A DNA stretch of 64,000 nt from contig JAHRBC010000007.1 in NCBI GenBank assembly GCA_022702545.1, forward strand, positions 930,001 to 994,000, written 5' to 3'. Origin of the DNA: Phycomyces nitens. Its lineage: Eukaryota > Mucoromycota > Mucoromycetes > Mucorales > Phycomycetaceae. Positions 44,606-54,967 of this stretch are shown one piece after another. The notes under the pieces are model-generated. The model did not search any database. It was not told the origin of the DNA and was given only the letters and a program-made list of their open reading frames with translations. Every line of letters begins with the position of its first letter. Position 1 is the stretch's first letter. The translations under genes and the position numbers were made by a program.

Positions 44606-47600
44606 ATGTCTTCCATCAACAACGAGACCCCTACCATTGCCCAGCAAGAGGCCCCTGCCCACAAGGAGAGCACAAGTGAGCTCATGGAAGTAGACACCAC
44701 TTCCGAGCAAAAGTGTGTTTCCGGCTTAGCCGACTCCCGCTATGCTCCCAAGGTGACTGAGCAAGGCGCCGTCTCTGGAGAAGAAAGGCGCAAGAATACC
44801 AGGGCCGTAGCTGAAAGGTTGATCAGCAAGTACGAGCAGAAGGCCTGGGACCTCATGCTTGCCATGGATGAGGCCACCGACAAGGATGACCACAAGGTTG
44901 CCAAGACCCTTGGCAAGGAGGTTGACGATGCCAATGAGCAGTTGGCCAGATTCCGGACACTCCTTGCGGCCGCCCAAGAGCCTATCCCGACCAACACCAA
45001 TGGGACCGCCATCAACTTGAGGGACATTCCGTTGTTCCAGCTGGCTGGTCACTCCGTCCCCAACCCGGATGCCAAGGTGTACCAACACGTGGAGCTCTAC
45101 CTGTCCGCGTTTGAGAATGTGCTCGCAACTGGCAAGGAGCACATTGACATTGCCTGGTCGAAATGGCTCCCGAATGCCATGGTGGATGAGTACGACGCCT
45201 GGTACAAAAGTACATTGGCGTTGAAGAACTGCAAGTGGGAGGAGGCCCGTGTGCTGATCAAGCAGCACTATGACTCCGAGGAGCAGCAGGCGATAATGTC
45301 GGTCAAGGCACTAACCATGACCATGAGAGAGGACGAGTCCGTCCAAGAGTATGGACACCGTTTCCAGAGGACTTGCCGCGAGGGCAATGTGAAGCAAGAC
45401 ATGATTGTGGCCTTGCGGTTCTTGGCTTCCCTCACCCCGCACTTCCATCAAACCACCCACGTTGCCTGGTGGACCCGCAACTCCCACAAGCCGCAGACCG
45501 TCCAACAAGTCCTGGATCTGGCGATCACGCTGACTCGCCCCATGAAGAGGGTTAGAGCCGAGGCCGAGAAGACCCACACTGGCTCCCGCCGACGCACAGA
45601 TGGTCAGTCTTTCCAGTTCGGGTTGAGCAGACATCGTTCTGGAAAAGCCTCGGGTTCCCCAGCTAGTGCAGGATTCTTCTGCACTCAGCATGGTAAGAAT
45701 ACCACCCACAACACGGAGGGATGTAGGATCATCTCCGGTTGTGCAGAAAAGGCCAAGGCCAAGGAATGCTACCATTGTCACCGACAATGGAGCCCAGGAC
45801 ATACATGCCCAGAATACCACACCTCTTTTGTGAATAAACAGCGCAAGCCCAATGTGGCTGTGCATGCTGTACGCACATCAAGAGGCAGCATGGTGGACAA
45901 ACTGTCCGAAGAACTGGAGTATACCTCACTAGGTAAGACAAATAAGGAACAATATCAATTGAATCCATTCTCACTAAACACCCCTGTATTATTACAGAAT
46001 GAGCATCAGCTCATGGGCTTGCTGGACTCCGGAGCCAAAGTCTCGTGTATTAGTGTAGAACTATATAATAAACTCATAAGTCTACCTATTACAAAAATCG
46101 AAGGAAACATAACATTTGCAAGTAAAGCACAATCTGTGCAACGTATAGGAAAGACATCTCCTTTGCTAGTTAGTTACGCTAATGGCCACTCTTTTACACA
46201 CGAATTTGAACTTATTGATATGAATATCGAAGGTGTTGATCTTATTCTTGGTTTTGATATTATGCCAAAGATGGGAATAGCCTTTACGGGTGTTGCCACG
46301 TCTTGGAATGCAAATGATTATAAAGAAAATATAAAAAAGGAACAGCCCATAATAGATGATCTTGAGCCAAACAATGCACCCTACGGCACAGAGGCTGAAA
46401 GAGCAAAGTTTTTCTCAGCAGTCACACCATATATTAAGGCTAATGAAGCAATACCAAAAGATTCATTTTGTACAGTACCTGAATCGGTGGTGGCATTGCA
46501 CACACCAGAAGCTGCGACTACGTACCAAAGACAATATCCTATTCCCTATGCATTAAGACCCATCATAGATGAGGCCGTTAATAACTGGCTGAAAGAAGGA
46601 ACTATTGTGAAATTGACAGTAAACTCAGCATGGAACAGTCCACTGACTCTGGCTGACAAAAAAGATGCACAAGGAAACAAGACGGGCAAGAGACCATGCC
46701 TTGATCCTCGGCACATTAATAAATTGCTTCCTGATGACCAATACCCTTTGCCATTAATCCAAGAGATCTTTGATACTCTAGCAGGAGCAAGTGTATTTTC
46801 TACACTTGATTTAAAAAGCGCCTTCCATCGCTTCCAAATACACAAAGAGGATCAACATAAAACGACATTTACGCACAATAATCTGCAGTATATGTTTCAG
46901 GGATGTCCTTTTGGACTCAAGCCCTTATCATCAAAGTTCCAAAGAGTCATGTCTTTGATATTCCAGGACATGCCTTTTATACAAACGTTTGTGGATGACA
47001 TCGTCATTTTCTCCAAGAATCTAGAGGAACATACCCATCATGTTTGTCAAGCTATCAACAAATTGACGGAGGTCAATCTAATTTTGAACCCCAACAAATG
47101 TCATTTTGCCCAGAAGTCAGTCTACTTACTGGGATTCTCAGTCGACGCACAAGGCAGTCGAATTGACCAAAGAAAGATCACAAATGTGCTGCAATGGCCT
47201 ATACCAAAGACAGGAAAAGACATCCAGAGCTTTCTAGGAGTCATCAATTATTTTCATGAATACATACCAGTGGCAGCCCACATTACTGCGCCACTGGATG
47301 CTCTCAGAAACGCTGGTAGCTTATCCAAGATTTGGAATAATGATCACCAACGGAGTTTCGAGCAGCTTAAAGCCATTTTGCAAACAAATCCCATATTGCA
47401 CTTTCCTGACTTATCTCAACCATTCTTTGTTGCCACTGATGCTTCCAATCTAGGAATTGGTGCTACTCTGTATCAAAATATCAATGACCAAAAGAAGTAC
47501 ATTGGATTTATGGCCAGAGCTTTATCAAAATCAGAACGTAATTATTCTACGACGAAACGTGAGCTACTAGCCATGGTATTCGCACTTAAGAAATTCCACA

Positions 47601-49354
47601 AATTCTTATGGGGACAGAAATTCACATTGTACACTGACCACAAGGCTTTGACATATATCCACACGCAAAAGGTGGCGAATCCCATGATGATCCAGTGGAT
47701 GGATACGTTACTTGATTATAATTATGATGTGGTACACATACCTGGCATCAGCAACAAGTTACCGGATTATTTATCTCGTCTATTCTCCCCGGAAAATAGT
47801 CTGGAGGGGGGTAATGAGGCACTGAAGCCATCTCAAGACAAAATAGAGGCTCAGCAGAATCCGAAGTTTGAACAAATTGAGTACACATCTAAACCAAAGG
47901 ACCAAAGAGTATTTACGGTCAAGACAAAGAGTGATACCATAGACTACATGACACCTCCAGAAGAAGAGCGCAAAGATATATTAATGAAAGTGCATCTCTT
48001 TGGACACTTTGGTGCAGAACACATAGTAGAATTGAATCACAAGAACGGTATACATTGGGCAAATATGATCCAAGATGCACTTGAATGTGTAAAAGAATGT
48101 CCGTCTTGTCAGAAATATAATATCACTAAGAAAGGCTATAATCCTCTAAGACCTATCCATGCATATGTACCAGGAGACCACTGGGCAATCGACCTAGCTG
48201 GCCCATTACATCCTACAACAGAGAGTAATGTATACCTATTTGTAATGGTAGACGTTTGCACACGCTTCTGCTTATTAAGAGCAATTCCGAACAAACAATC
48301 AGACACTATTGTCAAAACACTAGTACAGATATTTGGTGATTTTGGGTTTCCACGAATCATACAATCTGATAATGGCACAGAGTTCAAGAATGAACTGATG
48401 AAGAAATTACTACAGAATACAGGAGTCGATCATAGACTTGTAACACCATACCACCCTAGAGCAAATGGCCTAGCAGAGAGATGGGTACAGACATCTATGC
48501 AAGTCATCAGAAAGATGGTAGCAGGAACTGGAAAAGATTGGGACTATTATCTCCCAGCTGTACAATTGGCAATCAATAATAAGATGTCAAAAAGGTTAAA
48601 TACTGCTCCATTTTCACTGATGTTTGCTAGACAAATGAACGCTTTTGAGGACTATAGAGATCCCAAATCTACACCATCGAAACCAATGACCTATGACGAA
48701 CTTATCAAACGTATTGATCATATGGCAGAAGTTGTGTTTCCAGCCATTAAAGACAGAACCAATCGAATTACGGCCATACAAAAAGAAAAGTTTGATAGCA
48801 CGCATCGAATTGCAAGAATTGACAATGGTAGTTATGTAATGATCAAACTACCTACAAGAAGCAGCAAATTAGCTCTAGCATATCAAGGGCCATACACAGT
48901 AATCCGTCAAACCAAAGGAGGCTCATATGTATTACAAGATGAGACAGGAGCACTCTTGCCTAGAGATTACCCACCATCGGATTTGAAATTGATATCGATG
49001 GACGAGGCAATACTCGAAGACGAACTGTTTGAAGTACAGGCAATCATCAATCACAGAGGCAACGCTGGCAAGCGTGAGTTTCTGGTGAGATGGAAAGGAT
49101 ATGGACCAGAAGAAGATGCCTGGATCACACCGGATAAGTTTACAGATCTCCAAACAATCCAAGAATATTGGGTATGCAGAGACAAACAGAATATCACGAA
49201 TGAGCTTGTAGTAAAAAGACCAAGAGGACGTCCAAGAAAGGACCAGACCAAGATTCTCAGTGCACAAAACAAAACAAACTCCATCTCCAAGAAGAACTAC
49301 GATAATAGACGCCAAAGCAAGCGCTTAACTAAAGTCAAGTCTGGAGGGGGGTAA
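44606..49354 (+). CDS. Gag-Pol polyprotein of G4 (1582 aa, uninterrupted)
   Basis: This is a single open frame from ATG 44606 to TAA 49352-49354, the stop touching the 3' LTR. Gag is up to about residue 400, with a knuckle C-x2-C-x7-H-x-C (CYHCHRQWSPGHTC). The protease active site is D474-S-G-A. RT has FVDD at 795-798. RNase H has ATDASNLGIGATL, KRELLAMV and YTDHKAL. The integrase has an H-H/C-C zinc region and core residues D1196, D1255 and E1291 (D-x35-E). A chromodomain (FLVRWKGYGPEEDAWI) lies near 1490-1520, and an AT-hook-like RPRGRPRK follows. All catalytic residues are present, so the element should be competent. The fused Gag-Pol with no frameshift resembles Tf1-type chromoviruses. 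Confidence 0.97.
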   Translation: MSSINNETPTIAQQEAPAHKESTSELMEVDTTSEQKCVSGLADSRYAPKVTEQGAVSGEERRKNTRAVAERLISKYEQKAWDLMLAMDEATDKDDHKVAKTLGKEVDDANEQLARFRTLLAAAQEPIPTNTNGTAINLRDIPLFQLAGHSVPNPDAKVYQHVELYLSAFENVLATGKEHIDIAWSKWLPNAMVDEYDAWYKSTLALKNCKWEEARVLIKQHYDSEEQQAIMSVKALTMTMREDESVQEYGHRFQRTCREGNVKQDMIVALRFLASLTPHFHQTTHVAWWTRNSHKPQTVQQVLDLAITLTRPMKRVRAEAEKTHTGSRRRTDGQSFQFGLSRHRSGKASGSPASAGFFCTQHGKNTTHNTEGCRIISGCAEKAKAKECYHCHRQWSPGHTCPEYHTSFVNKQRKPNVAVHAVRTSRGSMVDKLSEELEYTSLGKTNKEQYQLNPFSLNTPVLLQNEHQLMGLLDSGAKVSCISVELYNKLISLPITKIEGNITFASKAQSVQRIGKTSPLLVSYANGHSFTHEFELIDMNIEGVDLILGFDIMPKMGIAFTGVATSWNANDYKENIKKEQPIIDDLEPNNAPYGTEAERAKFFSAVTPYIKANEAIPKDSFCTVPESVVALHTPEAATTYQRQYPIPYALRPIIDEAVNNWLKEGTIVKLTVNSAWNSPLTLADKKDAQGNKTGKRPCLDPRHINKLLPDDQYPLPLIQEIFDTLAGASVFSTLDLKSAFHRFQIHKEDQHKTTFTHNNLQYMFQGCPFGLKPLSSKFQRVMSLIFQDMPFIQTFVDDIVIFSKNLEEHTHHVCQAINKLTEVNLILNPNKCHFAQKSVYLLGFSVDAQGSRIDQRKITNVLQWPIPKTGKDIQSFLGVINYFHEYIPVAAHITAPLDALRNAGSLSKIWNNDHQRSFEQLKAILQTNPILHFPDLSQPFFVATDASNLGIGATLYQNINDQKKYIGFMARALSKSERNYSTTKRELLAMVFALKKFHKFLWGQKFTLYTDHKALTYIHTQKVANPMMIQWMDTLLDYNYDVVHIPGISNKLPDYLSRLFSPENSLEGGNEALKPSQDKIEAQQNPKFEQIEYTSKPKDQRVFTVKTKSDTIDYMTPPEEERKDILMKVHLFGHFGAEHIVELNHKNGIHWANMIQDALECVKECPSCQKYNITKKGYNPLRPIHAYVPGDHWAIDLAGPLHPTTESNVYLFVMVDVCTRFCLLRAIPNKQSDTIVKTLVQIFGDFGFPRIIQSDNGTEFKNELMKKLLQNTGVDHRLVTPYHPRANGLAERWVQTSMQVIRKMVAGTGKDWDYYLPAVQLAINNKMSKRLNTAPFSLMFARQMNAFEDYRDPKSTPSKPMTYDELIKRIDHMAEVVFPAIKDRTNRITAIQKEKFDSTHRIARIDNGSYVMIKLPTRSSKLALAYQGPYTVIRQTKGGSYVLQDETGALLPRDYPPSDLKLISMDEAILEDELFEVQAIINHRGNAGKREFLVRWKGYGPEEDAWITPDKFTDLQTIQEYWVCRDKQNITNELVVKRPRGRPRKDQTKILSAQNKTNSISKKNYDNRRQSKRLTKVKSGGG

Positions 49355-49696
49355 TGTTGTATTTGGCATAATGGTATATCAGAGAAAAGTGATATATAAA
49401 CCCAGATAGCTGGATTATCTAAAATCAAGACAAACTATACCATCCAGAAATCCTTATCCAAATATGAAAATACCATACCCAATCTATTGTGGGACAAAGT
49501 CCCAAAATACCTATTAACTAATAACACAGCTATTATGATAATGAATATCCAAGCTGATAAGAATTATAACAATAATTATAAATACTAAGTTAACACACTT
49601 CTTGAATCAAGGACGGGATATAACTTTAACTTTTTCTCAATCACAATAAAGAGTCTCAAAGTATCCACCGTCCCTTTTCTACTACCAAATATCACA
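49355..49696 (+). repeat. 3' LTR of G4
   Basis: It is preceded by the tract ctggaggggggtaa, which overlaps the stop codon. One base differs from the 5' LTR. It is followed by the target duplication atatc. Confidence 0.95.
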
Positions 49697-52600
49697 ATAT
49701 CGATAAGGTAATGTTTCTTGTTAAATTTCTTGTCATATTCTTCGATGAGTTGCATTGTACGTTTCTTAATTGCAGGAAATACTATTGTTGACATTTTTTC
49801 TGCTCGCTGAAGTATTTCTTCTTCAGTAAGACATTCTTTGGTTGTAGATGGCTGTGTATCGTTGGCAGAGTAGTCTCCAGGTTTATTAACCTTACGCGCA
49901 AACATGAGTGAGAATGGGCTTGAACCAGATCTGGTACGGATCTTCAAATTGCAGCATAATTGTGCTGTAGGTAGTATGTCATCCCAGTTTCTGAAGTCTT
50001 GTCCACATAATTTGCGCAAGGTATTTGTTATCATTTTGACGCTAATTTCAGCAATTCCATTTCCTTGTGGGTAGTAGGCAGTCGAAAATTTATGTTTGAT
50101 ACCCAGAATCTGGGTAATAGATTGCATCAGGCTGTTCCTGAATTCCCTACCATTATCCGATTGAATGAATCGTCCTACGATTGCAATACCATAATCTCCA
50201 AATATCCCTGTTAAGACTTTGGCTACAGTGTCACTTTGTTTGTTGGGTAATGGTCTGGCAATAATGTATCTAGTTGCTACATCGACCACTACCAATATGT
50301 ATAGGTTTTGGTTTTCGGTAACTGCAAAAGGTCCTGCCAAATCCATTGCAATATGATCGAATACATCCCAAGCCACTATGCTTTTCTTGGGGTTGTACCC
50401 TCTTTTTACAATGGTATGTTGCGCACAAGGTATACAGTTCGATATGATTTCCTTGCATTCTTTATACATTGATGACCAATACATACCATCACTTAGTAGT
50501 GATTGTACTACGCCTTCTATGCCAAAGTGTCCCATTTTGTGAGCTTCTTCCACCAATGACTTTCTGTCAGCTAGAGGTGGAATCAAATAATCTAAGGTAG
50601 CTTCCTTGAATTGCTCATTGTTGAGTTTAACGGCTAGGATATGTAGGTCTTTGTCTTTGCTATGTACTATTTGACGTTTGGTGAAGTGTGATCCTCTTTT
50701 CTTTACTTTATAGTTAGATGTAACATCGGGTTCGATGTTCTGTCGTTTTATCATAATATATTTTAGCATTTTACGGATGACTTGATCCTCCTCTTTCTTT
50801 TGTTGCACATCTTCTTCAACCGGAGGGTATAACCGGCTCAGCGCATCGGGTAGAGTGTTATCTACTCCTTTGATGTAGCTGATTTTCAGTCACCCGTATT
50901 CGTTGAGAGTATCGACATAATTTTGGAGGTTACTGGACAAATAGCTACTAGAATATAAATAAACTAGCGCTGAGTGATCCGTTTGTATTTCTAGGTTTGG
51001 GTTGCCTAGCAATAAAGGTCTAAACCTTTCCAGCCCAAATATAATAGCGTAGATTTCGCGACGGTTGGTCGACCATAACCGTTGATGTTTGTTCAAAGAT
51101 TTGGATATAAATGCAATATGCTTAGTGCGTCCATCCTCCGCTTTTTGGTACAGAATAGCAGATACGCCATAGAGCGAGGCATCGGTTTGCATGTAAAACT
51201 TCTTACTCATATCTGGGGCATGTAATACTGCACTTGATAACAGAACTTGCTTAATGGCTTCTAGGCATTCTGTATGTATGTTATTCCATTTTTCTTTGAC
51301 ATTAGGTTCATAGCGTAATTGATCCAAGGGTGCAGTTAGTTTGGAGCTCAATGGGATATAGTCTCTCATGAATGTGATAGTTCCCATGAGTTTTCTGATT
51401 TGTTCTGCAGATCGACAGATTGGCCATTCCTGAATATTCGATAGTTTTCGAAAGTCTATTTTGCTAATACCAGGGCCAACGACAAATCCCAAGGTAAAGA
51501 TCGTAGTTTGGAAAAATTTGCATTTTTGTACATTGAGTTTCAGATTAGCAGCTGTAAGCTTGTTTATCACTGTTTGTACGAGTTGAGCATGTCTAGCAGG
51601 GGTACTGAATAAAATGCAGTCATCCACATAGGATTCGACACCTTCAGTATCCCCAAGAATTATCTTGATAACTCTGCAAAATAAACTAGTAATAGTTTTT
51701 AAGCCAAAGCAGCAGGCTTGCCACTTGTATGTTTTGTTCTCAAAGGTAAAAGAAAGTACTTCTTGATCGGATTCTTTGACTTTAAATGAGTGGTAAGCAT
51801 TTTTTAAGTCCAACTTTGAGAACACCATCCCTGGTTTGGCAACTTTTCGGAAAATGTCTTGAATGCAGTTGACGGCATAGTCCTCTTTGTATGAATCAGA
51901 TATGTTGATATTTATCCGACGTAAGTCCTGTACTATACGCAGCTTTGTTAAAGCGCCATCGTCTCCTTTCTTAGGGATTACTAACAAAGGAGAGTTATAT
52001 CGGGCACTTGGTTCTGCTGGTACTACCAAGCCACTCTGTAGCCATTCGTTAAGCTGCTTTTGTATTTCGGGCATGTATTTATATGGTAAGGGGTATTGTC
52101 TAATATAACAATTTGTTCCGTCTTGCTTCATAGGAATACATACTTCTGAAGCAGGTACATTACAGAATGTACCGGGTTTGATGGCTTCGTTCTTCTGTAT
52201 GGCCCCCGAAATGTCTTGGAAAAAGTGTTGTCTTTCCGATTCAGTTCCATAATTGCTGTTCTCCGGATTATAATAATTATGTGTATCAAAGTTTAAATCT
52301 TGAGGTTCTGAGTAGTTCTCTTCAAATTCTTTAGGGTAACGATAAGCAATTCCCATCATTCGGATATCCAACTTTTTGAATATATCTGTTCCCAACAATA
52401 TATCAGCTTGGGCTGCTATGTGATTAGGGAAATTTACGACTTCAAATTGGTGGGTACAGCGAAATGGAGCATCTCCATACACTACTGACAGTAATTCTGT
52501 CTGACCTAATCTCTCAGGATAATTGCTACTTTCATGTGCAAAGTTTTTTATCACACCCTGCACTGGAAAGATTTGTTTGTGCGCAAAGTATTTATTAAAT

Positions 52601-54343
52601 GTGTATTGGTTAATACACGTGGTGTCGGCACCAGAATCGCACATGGCCATGAGCTTGGTTCCCTCTATGACAATAGGTGTCAATAACAATTTGTTGGATG
52701 GATTTGTTTCTCCATTAATGTCTGCCAACTTACAGTCTTCGTTGTTGAAGGGGTCAGAGCTCATGGCGTTGCTCATCGCATCTTGAATCTGGTTTCTACC
52801 AGGGTGCACAACTCCGCCGCCACTGTTGTTCCTGCGGTTGTTATTGTTGTTGTGGTGGTGGTTGTTGTAGGGAGCCCACTTGCTCTTGTTCAAGCCATCA
52901 GACGCCGAAACCGTGTTGATGGCAACGTTTCTTTTGGCTGCCAGGTTCTCTGGTCTTCTTTCCGGGTATACATCGAAGTACGCAGTGCATTTATGATCCC
53001 GGAAGTATGAGCCTTTGCAAAACTTGCACTTGCGCTCCTCCGGCATTACGGAAACTTGTTGTTTCTGCTGGCTGAACGACGTGGCTCTGAAAGGGTAGTT
53101 CTTTGAGCCCAGGTTTCTTGGAGTATTGCCAATTATCCTGGCCTCATCATGGTTGACCATGTCCTTTCTAGTCTTCTTCCCTTGCTTGGCCCGGGTGCAG
53201 TTTTCCTCATCGTGATCTGCCTTATACCCGCCGTGTGCGCCACAGAAGAGATCGTTGGACTCTCTTGCGAATTTCCGTTTGTCCCCTTTGTTATGACGAG
53301 GGGCAGACACTCTCTTGGCGGCCTGGGTTACTTGTTCAACAGTCTTGATGAAGCTGTTGTCTTCTTTGCCCGTGCTAAGGTTGTTGAAGATTGGATTGTA
53401 CCACAATGATGGAAGACTCTTTATGAAGATTTCTCCCAGTGTCGTGTCATCACTTCTGAATCCGGCCTTGTTGGCCTCCTTCAAAAAGTGCATGGAGTAG
53501 ACCTCCACCGATTCCTCCTCGCGAATTGTCATATATAAGACACTCAGTCTGTTCTTACCCCGGGTGATATTAGAGTTAAATTTCTCCTCCATCGTTTTCT
53601 TGGCCTCTGCCCATGATTCTGTCATGAACAAAGTCTCCTGGACCCAATGGTGGAAGGTAGTATGGAAGGCCAAGGTCAGTAGTTTCTTCCATCCATTCTT
53701 TCCTCCGAATCCAGTCAGGCTTAAAAAAAGCTCGTATGCCACGGCAAAAGCATTCACGTCTTCATAAACCACTTCTCCTGGGAAATACACCATGTTCATA
53801 GCATGGATTTGAAACTTTGGTATGTCATTGAGCGTGTAGACACAGCTCACCACTCCCTTGGACTCATGCCCTTCCGCTTCTTCGTTTCCTCTCGCATTGG
53901 CCTTCAACATCTCAATGTTTTTTGAGGCCAACAGGAGATTCAGTCTTGCCGTCACTATCTGTGTTCTTTTGTGAAGACGTTCCTCGGCAATCATGTCTTC
54001 CTCGGATTGTAATCCTGGCTGGTCCATGAAAACCATCATTTCTGAGTGGAGGTTGTTAAGCTCCTGCTCAGTCGACTTGATGTATTCAAGGAACGAAGGT
54101 TGTTTGACCTTGTCCTTCTTCTCAGTCATAATCAACTCCTTTGTAGAAGAGTTGTACTCTTTTGACGATTCTGTCTTGTTGGACAAAATCATCTCGGTCA
54201 TCTCCACATCCTCAGCAACCGATAGCTGAGCTACCTGGTTGTTGAGTGCAGATTCAGCAATATTGTTGGTTTCACAATGGTTGGCCATTTGACAGAATTT
54301 TCTTCTCTTTTATGGTAAAAAAAAATATGCAAATTGAAAAAAG

Positions 54344-54364
54344 TGTAGCAAAATTACTAAAACG
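54344..54364 (-). repeat. Remnant (21 bp) of the 5' LTR of G3
   Basis: tgtagcaaaattactaaaac matches the inner end of the 227-bp LTR and is then replaced by the CACTGC terminus of element D. The rest of the LTR does not reappear beyond D. Confidence 0.75.
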
Positions 54365-54967
54365 CACTGCAAAAGAAGGGTTGTATTAGCCAGAATTAGA
54401 GATTTTGAATTATTACGAATTTTTAAAAATGAATTCTAACTCCATCATTTTGACAATTTTTTAATGATGAGACCTAATTTCGCATTTTATTTCATATATG
54501 AGCTCTAAATCGCATATTTGACGCAAAATAGCACACATTTTAATTGACTTTGCAAAATAAATAAATTAAATTGGCATTATTTTTTTTTCATTTTTATAAA
54601 CTATATCGATTTTTACGATTATTGCTTTTTTATTGATTGTATAGACAAAACATTCAATATATTTAAGATGAATCAATGTGTACGTAATAATAATGACCAA
54701 TATTTTAAAATAAAAAAATAATATTCAAGGATAATTAATAATTTCGGCACCATTAGTAATCCACCAATTTTTTTGAATGTAAGAGATTGGGTTTGTAATG
54801 CTTATAAATATTAAGGGAGATTGATTCAAAGCCCAGATATCAAAAGACGATGATGAATAAATGGTGTGTTTGATAATAGGATTAATAATATATATCGTCT
54901 CGCTCTGAAATACGATTCATATAAAAAAGAGCCAAATATAATACCTCTTGCTCATATAATCTTTATT

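Larger units (their letters stand above)
44218..49696 (+). mobile_element. Intact Ty3/gypsy chromovirus G4, nested in G3
   Basis: Two 342-bp LTRs (44218-44559, 49355-49696) differ at one base that I can find (agcctc versus agtctc). An exact 5-bp target duplication, atatc, lies at 44213-44217 and 49697-49701. Removing the element and one atatc restores the integrase frame of G3 (LIDIPLGQTV). The single long ORF fills the interior. It is the youngest datable insertion here. Confidence 0.97.
43639..54288 (-). pseudogene. Gag-Pol of G3 with chromodomain and AT-hooks
   Basis: Read from 54288: Gag (MANHCETNN start), knuckle CKFCKGSYFRDHKC, Asn/His-rich linker, protease CDSGADTTC near residue 550, RT ESYVDDCILF near residue 883, and RNase H (QTDASLYGVSAIL, then QTDHSALVYLY). 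TGA at about 50887 (CGA in G2) ends the first 1132-residue frame. The integrase continues 50886-49697 (DLAGPFAVTEN, QSDNGREF, GNGIAE). After G4 it resumes at 44217 (PLGQTVMVRLPLRD) with a chromodomain (LVKWKGLGERENSWI) and two AT-hook-like KRGRPRK motifs, ending at 43639. Apart from the single TGA and the G4 insertion it is open. Confidence 0.94.
43289..54364 (-). mobile_element. Ty3/gypsy chromovirus G3 (interrupted by G4, 5' LTR cut by D)
   Basis: The 3' LTR is at 43289-43515 (227 bp, same family as G2), followed by the polypurine tract. Gag-Pol spans 43639-54288 with G4 inserted at 44218-49696. Only 21 bp of the 5' LTR remain (54344-54364) before the terminus of element D. The left flank is gtagt; the right target duplication is lost. 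Confidence 0.93.

Noticed and set aside
44726..45865. Long minus-strand ORFs inside G4
   Set aside because: They are shadows of the Gag coding sequence, with no domain of their own.
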